From assembly GCA_013398015.1 (NCBI GenBank), contig VZRR01009912.1, positions 186,001-250,000 of the forward strand: a stretch of DNA of 64,000 nucleotides, read 5' to 3'. The notes beneath the pieces are model-generated. The model was given only the letters and a program-made list of their open reading frames with translations, did no database searches and was not told the DNA's origin. Source of the DNA: Oreocharis arfaki (Eukaryota; Chordata; Aves; Passeriformes; Paramythiidae). The translations under genes and the position numbers were made by a program. This document shows positions 46,101 to 55,648 of this stretch, one piece after another. Numbering within the stretch: the stretch's first letter is position 1; every line of letters begins with the position of its first letter.

Positions 46101-49100
46101 GTCTCCTGCATCAAATCCCTTGCGCAGCAGACAGAGAGACCTCGGCACTGCCAATGGCAAAGGGCACAGAGGGGGAAGCTGGGCTCTGCTTTTGTGCCCT
46201 GCAACAGTGCAGGACCTTGCAGCAGCTCCAACACTCTCAACAGAGCTTTGAAACATTCCCTGCTTCGTCCTCACCCCCACAGAGCCACACATGCAGCAAC
46301 ACCCACTCCCTCCCGTACCACAATGATCCTCAAATCATGATGAGCACAGAGGTGGCTCACTTCTTTCTTTTTAACAAAACAAATAGAATCAAATCATGTT
46401 TTCATGCTCTTTTTCCCACTGCTGCAGAAACAAGAGGAATTTTTCTATTTTTTTTAAAGCAAAGCAGATACTCCCAACCATTCCCTGGATGCTCAGAAAG
46501 CCAGCAGGAGACACATGCCATGAAGAACTAGGAGTGGACAGCACTGCAATCTATGAGTATTTCTGCTTTGAGAAACATGCTATCAGCTGGTGCTCGGTGC
46601 AGATACAACACCGAGCCACCCAAGTGCTCAGTAGCACTCCCAGACCAAGCCCAGTTCCCAAAGTGTGTCACTGATAAAGATATTATCTGAATGACCTAAA
46701 TAAGTCAGTGCTGCTTCTTTGGTTATGCTTATTATGGTCAATTAAAGAGGCAGGGAGTACTGCTCGGTGCTGGAACCACCTGTACCCTCTCACTGCTAGG
46801 GTGGCTCCCAACACAGCTTTGCCCCAGGTCAAAAGCACTTTCCCACACATGGGGATGCAGCTCACAGCCACCCCAATGCCCGCAGCACCACTGGATGGGG
46901 GGAGCTGGGACATCCCCTACAGGGAGCATCGCAGCCCACCTTGTCTACATCCTGCTTCTCATCCTTGAAGAAGGTGAACTCCCGCCCGTCCAGGCTGTAG
47001 GCGACTTTGTAGGCACGGACAAACTCCTGCTGCCCCACGCGGCGTGCACCCTGCGTGATGATCCCGCTCAGCCGCATCTTCCGCAGCAGGTTGGCCTGTG
47101 GAGGGGAGAGGAGGATGAGCAGGGCACAGGGAGGTGCACAGCCCTTGCACCCACCAGCACCACCAAGCCTGGGTGGGAGGGTGGGCACTGGGACAAGGAA
47201 AAGGGCCGCCCAGATGTTATAACTCCCGTGGGGTGGAAGCCCTCTATCCTTCCAGCCTTGCATCCCACACGGGGCAGAGCAAGGGGGATCATCAACCCAG
47301 GTCCCACCTTCCTCCAATGGATTTGCCTCCTCCAGGCACATCCCAGGATGCCCCTGGGTGGCACCTTGCTGCAGCAATTTAGCCCCGCATTTGCCCCCAG
47401 GAACAGTGAAATCCTGTGACAGCAGCACTGCAAGACCAGCTGTGGCTGCCGGGGCTGCTCCTTGTGCTGGCACTCCCAGTCCGGCCCCAGGTACCTGGAT
47501 CCAGGGGCTCTTGTCGTAGTTGCTGGAGGTCCAGGCATTGACAATGCCGTGGTTGTTGAGGCGGGCGAGCTCTGGCCCCCAGCGCTGGAGGCCGAGGAAG
47601 CCGTAGTAAACAGAGGATGCCGAGAGCTGAGCATCAGAGATGGCTCCTCCTTCCATGCCCAGGAGAACAGCACAGCCTGGGGGCAGAGAGGAGATCAGGA
47701 TCAAAGAGAGACAGTTACCAGGGAGCAGAACTAAGGGTCATTTGTTTCTTGTCTGGGGACAGAGCAGGAGAGGGAGTCTAGCTCTAGGACCTGGCTGCTC
47801 CCAGGGTGTCCCTTCCTCCTCATCCCTCAGCCAAAACCACACCATCCACCAGTCTCCCTCACAGCACAGAGGTCTGGAGGAGAAAGGGCCATCCTGGGGC
47901 CCTCCAGAGAGCAGGAAACGACAGAGACTGGATCTTCCCTCCATTAGGACCAGGCCTGCTGGCATCAAGGGCAGCCACAGCTGCTCTCCAGACCCACTAA
48001 ACCAGCTGGTGAGATCTCTCCTGGCAATTAGGAGAGACAGTAGGGAACAGGAGGGAAAGGGAATTCAGTACAGTTGGTGCCAAGGACTTACGGATGTGGC
48101 AGGTCTTCCCCAAGAACGGAGAGGGACACTTGCAGGTGTAGTCACCATCCAGGTCCAGGCAGGTGCCTCCATTTTTGCAAGGTTGGGAGGAGCACTCATT
48201 CTTGTCTAGGAGAGAGAGGGGAGGAGCTCAGGAGGTAATCCCAAAAGCAGTCCCAGAGAGGACACCCCTCATTCAGTGCCGCAGGAAGAGGGGGAGGCAT
48301 CCCCTGAACGAGGGCCATGGAAGGGTCCCTGATGATAGGGTGGCACGGGTAGAAGCTCTAACTCAAGGACCCGTCTACGCCATGTCCCCACTGAGTGCAG
48401 CCATGCAGGTGCACCAGGACACTCAATCACATCGAGGCTGGGAACCTGCATGGAGCAGGCCGAGCCTCGAGGCACCCCTTGTCTTATTACTCAAGGCACT
48501 GAGTCCCTCCAAAGATGCAGAGCAAGGTTCAGACACAACCTGTCCCCACACCATGGTCCTTCCCTCTGCCCTGCAAGCCCCAAAACAGCCTACAGTCCCT
48601 GACATAGCCTGGTGCCCCACACAGTCACAGCTGCACACACCCCCCAGTTGTCACCCAAGGGGTCCCCAAGCCCTTAGAAGACAAGCAGCTCCCTCTGCCC
48701 CCCACCAGCACTGTACTCACTGTTCTGGCAGTGCACCCCGTCGTACCCCGCGGGGCACTTGCAGATGTAGTCGGTGAAGACGTCGCCCCGGTTTGGGACC
48801 AGCTGGCACTCACCATTGTTGTGGCAAGGATTGGGGTGGCAGGGTCCTGGGGAAGGGGAAAAACAACTGTAATATAGGCACAGGTGGAAAATAAGAGCAT
48901 CCAGTGGGCTTCCAGTCCCCACAGACACTGCATTCCCCCAAGTGCATCCTGCCACCACATCCCTACTTGGATCTCTGATCTATGTATCCATCAGACATCA
49001 GAAGGGCTGAACCCCAGGGACAGTGGTGCAGGGCCATGACAAGGGCACACTAACTCTCTGCAAGGCTCCTGGCTGACATGGAGCACCTGTGAAAGAGTCA

Positions 49101-52100
49101 ACTCCTCACCTTTCTCTGTCTCATTGCAGTCAATCCCAACGTAGCCCTCAGGGCAGATGCAGAAGAAAGGGGCCTCATTAATCCCAGTCAGGCAGGTGCC
49201 CCCATTCTGACAGTGGTTCACGTCGCAGAAGTCACCTGGAAGTAAAGCCAGGTGTCACTGCAAACCATCCCTAAGGCAGGCATCCACCAGAGACCCACAC
49301 ACACGAAGGCATCCCAGCCCAACAGTAGGAACTGGTCTGCTGCAAACCCACAGGGAAGGCAGCACATGGCACAGGGAAGGCTGCTGGACCTTGCACAGGC
49401 CTGCTGGCATTCGAAAGCAATGTTTGAGATTGGGAGCACAACCAGCAGCAAGGACCTGCCCTGCCCTGGCACATTAAAAAAGAGGTTTAACAGACCCTAG
49501 ACGTGAAAGTGAAGACAGGGGAAACCCAGGGTTTCGGTGCATTTAATGTTTTTGACACTTGGCTGGGAAACGTGAGTGGCCAGGCTGGGAATCACTCAGG
49601 CACGAGCAGGACAGGATCACTCAAAGGAACGGGGCTGGTGCTGTTGCTGGGTTTTGCTAATGTAAATTTGTACTCGCAAGAACACCAAAAAAAATCATTG
49701 TAGGGGGAGCTCGCATGCCTCAGTTCCCAGATGCTGGAGTCACACAGGGAGGAAGCACAAGGTCCATCTCTGCAGGACTCCTGCCAGACCTCCATCACTC
49801 TCCGAGCAGCTCCCACAAGGCAGCCCTGGCTCGCAGGCAGGTTCCCCCAGGGAGCTGGTGGGGCTGCACCATCTTCCCTGCCTGTTCATCACCTCCAGCA
49901 CGTGCCATGGTGTCAGGGATTTTTACGTAGCAAGGTGATGGTGGCAGGTGGCTGTCGCTGTTGTCCCGGGGACGGCAGGAAACGACAGAGACTTGATCCA
50001 GGAAGAAATGGAATTATTTATTAATTTACAGACTTGTTTGTATCCCTCAGTTCGCTTGAATGGCGTACGGTCATTGGTCATCGACCACCCATCTCTCTGG
50101 AATTATTGGTGAAACCACACAACACCCATTCCAAAACAGTCGTCACTCAGTATCATAACAATGCTACATAACAATCTCGCACCTGCAGACAGTTTACAAA
50201 AACTCTCTAACTGTTCAGGAGCAGCATCCGTGTGAAAGCAAGGACTTTCACACAGACACCATCAGAATGCTGGAAAACGTCTCTGCAACCAACTCTCAGC
50301 ATCCACAGGGGGGCTGCAAAGGTGGCTCAGCAAGAAGACAACAGGAGCTGCTCCCATGCTGGAGACAGCCAGTCCCAGCCAACGCCAAAACAGACCCTGT
50401 GCTGCTCAAAGCTGCTGCCCATCACCAGCACTAGGGTTGCTTCTGTGATAAGATATCCGAGATAAAGTAAAAAACACTGTGCAGCAGCTGTAGAAGAGGA
50501 GTGAGAAAAATGTGAGAGAAACAGCCCTGCAGACACCCCCGGCAGAGAATGAGGGGAAGAAAGTGATCCAGGTGCAGGAGCAGGGATTCGACTGCAGCCC
50601 ATGGAGAAGACCCATCTCCCTGAAGCCCGTGGAGGACCACAGGGGAGCAGATATCCACACTGCGGCCCGCAGATGACTCCAGGCTGGAGCAGCCTCTTCC
50701 TCATGGACTGTATCTCATGGAAAGGACCCACACCAGAGCAGTTAATGAATAACTGCAGCCCATGGGAAGGACCCACTACGGATCTCTTCCTTCTTTTCCC
50801 CACCCTGTCCTGTTGAGGAGGGGAGTGAATGATGTCAACCCACTGCATCCTCCAACCTTCTACTCCTCATTACAGGGCTGAATCACATTGCAAGAGCTGG
50901 GCTGAAATTCCTCCCACTCTCAATTTACTCTGCCTAAAAGCTGCAAGGCAGCAACGCTCCATAAACCTAGACCAGATTTCCACAGAACTGGCTGAAAGCC
51001 TCAGTAACTCCTCGTCAAACAGGACAGCACATCCCTTGATGCCAGGCATTTCTCTGCCACGCTGCTGAAGTCAGAACAAGGGCTGAACCCAGGTGGAGAC
51101 CTAGGAATAACCCTTCACTACCTGCATGACCTGGAGGAGGTGGAAGTTGATGAGCTGTGGGCTCATTGCCCAGACCCACACCAAACAACGCAGTCTCATT
51201 TGCCTAAGCTACTACTCAGTGAGCTCCTACTCATTAGTCCTTTAATAGCAGGACTCCTTCGAGTTAATCCTACTCTTCCTGATGCTCCACATGTGTAGGG
51301 TACACACTGGTGGCAGGCAGGCCAGCATCAGGCGAAGGTTTCCATAAGGATGCTGTGGCTCCCGTAGCCCAGCCTCAGGAGGCAGAAAAACTTGGGCACC
51401 AGTTCAAGTCACTGCCTGTGCTGCCCAGCCTGTTCTGCATGACCTCATGCTCCATCAATGCGCTGCCATGAGCTACAGCACGGGAGGAGAGGACTCCTGC
51501 TGATACGTGGGGACGCCTTTGCCCCACACACCTCCACCCCTCCGCAGATATTGGGCACATCCAGCCACCCCATCCCAAGGATCTCTGCCGGCAGCCAGTC
51601 AAGGATGCACAGACAGAACTACTTCTGTTCAACAGCAGGAGACAGCTGCTTCCCCAAGCACACAGCGTCAAGGAATGTGTGCTCCCCAGCATCAGTGCTG
51701 CCTCCAGTGCAGGAGTGTCTGGGGTGTGACACGGCAGCAAAGCAGCAAGGTCTCCTCCCAGGGTCGGGGCAGGAGGGGTCCGAGTTTTATACTTTAATTA
51801 TTCCAAGTAACTGGACTCCCTTCTATCCCCTCCCAGGAATAATCCCTTACGTGGTGGGTGTCGGTGGCCAGCCCCCTGCCGAGCAGCGAGGCACACAGGT
51901 CACATTTTCCACTGTAGCAAGCAGTTTTGGATGCTCCTGTTTCTGGGCTGTTTCAGGCCTGGTTTCAGAGCTGTTCAGCATCTCCATCCTCAACACACAC
52001 ATTTTTCTCCAGTCAGGGACAGAGCTGTCACGGGCTGAACAGTCAGGAACCAAGGCAACAAAGATCAGCCACTGCTTTTGGAAATGTTTGCTTATATGAA

Positions 52101-53202
52101 CCCACAGGCTGGCTGGAAGGCAAAAATAACATCCTCCGAATACTGGGACAGCTCATCGCAGCACGGCTGGGGAAAGTTGGGTCTCAGGAGGGCAAAAAGG
52201 GCACCTCAGCCGCGCAGGGAAAGAAAACATAAACAGGGCCCTCCTCACCCCTTCCTGCTGCCCCTTATCTCCTGACCCGGAGCTCGCACTTAGGCTTTGC
52301 TCCCCTTTTCCCTGGTCTCATCTACCCCTTTCGGAGTCAAGCGCCCCAGGCATGACCTACGGGGTTATGACGGAGCTGCTACTCCCCGGGGTTGCCCTGG
52401 CCAGGCCAGCTGGGCGCGCAGTACCAGGCGGTCCCAGGGACGCTGTTTACATTGCGAGCACGGTTATCGGAGCCTGAAAGCACAGGACAGCCCGGCTGAG
52501 AGACTCCCGGCTCGGGAGCAGGGACGGGGCCGTGGACCCGCGATCCTCCGCTCCTGCAGCAGCAGCCCTGGGGCTGCACGCCCTCTCACTCGCACTGCGT
52601 GCCCTGCAACCCGCACAGCAGCCTGGACCCACTCACGCTGCACCCCAGATCCTCTCGCTCTACGTCCCGGATCCCCGGCACCGCGGATCCCTGGCATCTC
52701 GGGTTCCCCTACGCACCAGACAATCCCTGCACCCCGGACAACCCCTGCACCCCGGATGCCTTGCACTCCACATCCCCAGCATTCCGGGCTCCCCCATATT
52801 CTGGATCCCCTGAAACTCACCCTCTCCCGCACCGCGGATCCCCTGCACACCAGGCAACCCTGCACTCCAGATTCTTTGCACCGTGCCTCTCCTGCGCCTC
52901 GGACTGCCCTGCGCCCCGGAATTCCTGCACATCGGACAGCCCTGCAACTCCAAATCCCCTCCACTCCGGATCCACAGCATTCCAGCCTCCCTGGCACGCA
53001 GGTTTCCCTGCACTCCGGATCCCCTGCACCCTGATTCCCCGGCACCCCACATCCTCGGAATCCCGGCTCCCCGGCACTCCTGATCCCCGGTTCTCCGGCA
53101 CCCAGGCACCCCCTCTCCCCGGCACTCACCGGACACGACCAGCAGCAGCGAGAGCACCACCGACACGGCGAGCAGCACCCGAAACAACCTCGCCGCCCTC
53201 AT
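42995..53202 (-). CDS. MFGE8: Lactadherin (milk fat globule EGF factor 8), start to stop (10 coding exons)
   Basis: MFGE8 is a secreted bridging protein: an RGD in an EGF loop binds alpha-v integrins on phagocytes, and two discoidin (F5/8 type C) domains bind phosphatidylserine on dying cells and vesicles. Ten coding exons with matching phases give 1425 bases, 474 residues. Approximate residues: signal peptide and start 1-24, EGF 25-66, EGF 67-108 with RGD at 86-88, EGF 109-146, discoidin C1 147-307, discoidin C2 308-474. The ATG at 53200-53202 has A at -3 and opens the leader [20 protein letters not shown]. Human MFGE8 has one EGF and mouse two; three EGFs recall the paralogue EDIL3, but linkage to ACAN-HAPLN3 identifies MFGE8. 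One isolated n (53256) lies in its 5' UTR region. Confidence 0.95.
43195..43342 (+). mobile_element. CR1 LINE 3' end fragment in MFGE8 intron
   Basis: The plus strand carries aggagttggactcgatgatcc and ccttccaactcagcacatgc, the sense 3' end of avian CR1, but without a well-preserved octamer tail. It nearly fills the 280-bp last intron of MFGE8. Confidence 0.85.
43419..43574 (-). CDS. MFGE8: MFGE8 discoidin C2, middle exon
   Basis: This 156-bp phase-0 exon encodes [20 protein letters not shown] and continues [20 protein letters not shown]. The TGIITQGAR motif is a hallmark of F5/8C domains. The equivalent C1 exon is also 156 bp. Confidence 0.95.
44844..45046 (-). CDS. MFGE8: MFGE8 discoidin C2, first exon
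   Basis: This 203-bp exon enters in phase 1 and exits in phase 0. It encodes [40 protein letters not shown] and WLQ. The exposed aromatic loop (FTWHP) is in the place of the membrane-contact spike of lactadherin C2. Confidence 0.95.
45899..46043 (-). CDS. MFGE8: MFGE8 discoidin C1, last exon
   Basis: This 145-bp exon encodes [40 protein letters not shown] and ELIGCEMN, closing the C1 domain. Confidence 0.95.
46940..47095 (-). CDS. MFGE8: MFGE8 discoidin C1, middle exon
   Basis: This 156-bp phase-0 exon encodes [20 protein letters not shown] and continues [20 protein letters not shown] and DEKQDVDK. Confidence 0.95.
47495..47676 (-). CDS. MFGE8: MFGE8 discoidin C1, first exon
   Basis: This 182-bp exon enters in phase 1 and encodes [38 protein letters not shown] and [14 protein letters not shown]. 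The opening cysteine pairs with the one near the end of C1. Confidence 0.95.
48092..48205 (-). CDS. MFGE8: MFGE8 third EGF module
   Basis: This 114-bp exon, phase 1 at both ends, encodes [36 protein letters not shown]. Six cysteines have EGF spacing; the DGDYTCKC pattern suggests calcium binding. Confidence 0.94.
48721..48846 (-). CDS. MFGE8: MFGE8 second EGF module, with RGD
   Basis: This 126-bp exon encodes [38 protein letters not shown]. The integrin-binding RGD codons lie at 48782-48790 on an extended loop between the third and fourth cysteines, as in EDIL3. Confidence 0.95.
49110..49235 (-). CDS. MFGE8: MFGE8 first EGF module
   Basis: This 126-bp exon, phase 1 at both ends, encodes [40 protein letters not shown]. 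Six cysteines with EGF spacing follow directly on the signal peptide. An NET sequon is present. Confidence 0.94.
49960..50300 (-). mobile_element. Possible degenerate solo LTR of an avian endogenous retrovirus
   Basis: The plus strand contains gaattatttattaatttaca then tcattggtcatcgaccaccc and tttacaaaaactctctaact, which resembles avian LTRs in reverse orientation. The minus strand would carry a poly(A) hexamer at 50013-50018. I see no clear terminal duplication and no viral coding sequence, so the identity is tentative. Confidence 0.35.
50435..50850 (+). repeat. Interspersed repeat with internal ctgcagcccatgg motif
   Basis: The motifs ctgcagcccatggagaagacc, ctgcggcccgcagatgac and ctgcagcccatgggaaggacc recur among gga-ccc-ac style blocks over about 300 bases. 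This resembles a family I associate with avian retroelement internal or LTR sequence. No open frame of note remains. Confidence 0.4.
52640..53115 (-). repeat. C-rich decayed minisatellite near MFGE8 exon 1
   Basis: Short variants of ccccggatcccctgcac, cggacaacccctgcacc and cactccggatcc recur every 15-20 bases over nearly 480 bases and end just inside intron 1. The coding (minus) strand is G-rich there. The unit is too diverged for me to count copies. Confidence 0.75.
53130..53202 (-). CDS. MFGE8: MFGE8 exon 1: signal peptide
   Basis: The ATG at 53200-53202 starts 24 codons of hydrophobic leader (to [10 protein letters not shown]), ending in phase 1 before gtgagt. The 5' UTR lies above 53202 in GC-rich sequence with no TATA box visible. 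Confidence 0.92.
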
Positions 53203-53255
53203 GTTGCGTCCCGAGCCGCGCCGTGCGCTCCCCACCGAGCTGCTCCGCTCCGCTG

Positions 53256-53256
53256 N
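53256..53256. other. Single ambiguous base
   Basis: One n lies 54 bases above the MFGE8 start codon, so the 5' UTR or promoter sequence is uncertain there. Confidence 0.99.
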
Positions 53257-53300
53257 GGTGCAGGCAGCGCAGGAGCAAGGCAGCAAAGGTGTCTCTGAAG

Positions 53301-53307
53301 TGAGTCA
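53301..53307 (+). promoter_or_regulatory. AP-1 consensus upstream of MFGE8
   Basis: A perfect TGAGTCA lies about 100 bases upstream of the MFGE8 start codon, near the expected promoter. A single motif of this size can occur by chance. Confidence 0.3.
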
Positions 53308-55625
53308 CCACGGCCACGCTGATGATGCTTCAGCGAGGGGGACCGCTGGCTCACCCCAAGCCAGATCTTGGCCCTCGGGTGGCCGGTAGGGACTTGCTGA
53401 GCCTGGCAGTGCCCGTGGCTCTCGGCCTTGGCTGGCAGGCAGAGGGTGCAGAGTTGGACAGGAATGTACTGGGAGCTGCCAGCACTTGGCAGAAGGAAGA
53501 GCTGTTTTGCAGCATAAACCCGATTTTTCACTCCCTGGGTGGGATGAAAGCTGGAGAGGGCTTCCCCTCCGATGGACAGGGGACACAAGTGCCCTGTGCC
53601 ATCCTTGTCATCCAGCGTGCCAGTGGCATGGGGTTTTCCCAAGTTCCTCCTAACTAGCATCAAGGAAAACAGCTTGCAGCCAGGTCGGGCAAATATGTGA
53701 GAGGGACATAGCAGCTTTCTGCCCAAAGCCATGCACCACAGCTCCACTGGTTTGGCCACAAACTAGTTCCTTTTTGAGCTGTGCCCAGACACCAAGAGCT
53801 GGAAAAACCCAGCCATGCTCTTGAGAGGAACTGGTGCCCTGTGGGGAGCTCTGCCCTAGAAGGCAGAAACATATTTAGCCCTGGAAGGCTAAAGCATATT
53901 CAGGCTAAATCCATATTCAGCAGCAAATTCTTTGGAAAAGAGCACTGCACAGCACAGGAATGCTGGATCGTTTGACCCTGTAATGGAAATCCACTCCAAA
54001 CCCTCCTCCTCCTAAACGTGAAGCTGATTTTATCTCTTCTTGCAAAACCCTCCATTTCAGCATTAACTAACCCACCTCAGACACTTGGGCTGCTCACGAT
54101 TATGTGTTGAGTCTGTCCGAGTGTTGCTACATTTCCGCTTTTGGCAATGCAGCCATGGCAGCCATCCATGAGCTGGGCAGTCCAGCTGCATGCCATGCAC
54201 TTTGACCAGTCTTCCCACCTCCACTCCAGTGTCCAGCTAATGCTTTTGTCAGGCGCAGTCAACCAGAGCCCATGAGAACACCCAGACTATGAACGACACC
54301 CCAGGGAGAGCCCCAGTAGCAGGTCCAGCTGCCCCGGCGTGCTGCTGACTTCTCAGAGCACCAGAGAATGAGAAGCACGTGGAGCTGGACACGTATTCCC
54401 ACCCACACCCACCACCCTCGCTGCTGGTGTTTCCCTAAATTAGTAACAACACAAAGAAAACTCCAGGTAGAGTTTAACTCCAGTGTAGGGAGAAACAACA
54501 GCTGGAAAGGAGGGAGCACACAAGACACAGCACTTGCTTTCGAATAACCCTTCAGCCTCAGGGTAATTACTGCTGTGGTGTTCCGAGGAAAACAAGGTCA
54601 GAAGGAGGAGAGAGCAGGGCAAGATTCCCAGGGCTGTGCACAAGCAACTAGGACAAGGGTGTTTGTTCGGCCTTTTGAGGGGCTATTGCCTGGATTAGTC
54701 TCGGAGAGAATGCAAGACCCAGAGGGAGCTGCAGAAAAAGCATTGGCCTCTCTAAAAACAGAAAGCAAATTGTTTTCCTTCTGTCCCCAGAGGCACAAAT
54801 GCCAATGTCCTGAGGAACGTGCATGGGAAAGGATATTAAAAAGCAAGTTGTGGAGGCCAGATGGAGCAGTGCTTTCCACGAGGACAGTGCTTCTTGCAAG
54901 TACCAGTGGCTCTGAATGGAGACCTGCGACGGAGAGGGGCATCCCATAAGAAACTACAGTTGGGAAGTGTCTCTGCTGTCCCAGCTGGCAGAGGGAAGCT
55001 CCGGACATGGGAGGCAGAGAAGAGAGAGTAACAACCTGTCAAGGACAGGGAAGAAACAAGGAACAGAGACAGCTCCCACAGGCAAACACCACGCCCAGGC
55101 TCCTATAGCCGCCAAGTTTTTGCAAGAGATGGCTCTGCTTGAAAGAGTTGCGTAGGTCGAAGGTCAGGCGTAATTTCACTCCCTTCTGCAGGGACTACTT
55201 AGGCCTTGCTATAGCAGTATTTACCACTGGGTTTGGTTTCTTCTGCGCAGAGATCTGCCAGATTCTGCTGTGTGTAACCCTTTCCAAGCTGTGCTGATAG
55301 CAGATAGCCCGGTTCCCGTAGCTGGGGTGATAAAGAGGAAAATAGGTGATGATGGGGCCATGCATTTCTCTGATGCAATCCTATTCATTTTCCAGCTTAT
55401 ACAAAGGTGTTTTCCTGTGAACAAGAGAGGCGAACAATACACAGCTGATCCCTTGCCTGAGCATAAAGCCCCCATCTGCCATAAAACTGACCAGGGTGCG
55501 TCTCACGGCTGATGAACATGCAGTGACAGCTTTGGTATCAGCACAGTTTCATGTTCCTTCCCTCCACTCCCTCTCAGACGCTCACAAGACCTCTCCCCGC
55601 CACCATCAGGTAGCAAAGATGACCC

Positions 55626-55648
55626 NNNNNNNNNNNNNNNNNNNNNNN
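55626..55648. other. Assembly gap (23 Ns)
   Basis: A run of 23 Ns marks a short unresolved gap. Its true size is unknown. Confidence 0.99.

Larger units (their letters stand above)
49236..53129. other. MFGE8: MFGE8 intron 1 (3.9 kb)
   Basis: This intron separates the signal-peptide exon from the first EGF exon. It holds two interspersed-repeat-like stretches near 49960-50850, a C-rich decayed minisatellite near 52640-53115, and otherwise nothing that I recognise. Confidence 0.75.

Noticed and set aside
42995..53202. EDIL3 instead of MFGE8, because of three EGF modules and RGD
   Set aside because: EDIL3 has very large introns and lies beside HAPLN1 and VCAN. This compact gene lies beside HAPLN3 and ACAN, as MFGE8 does.
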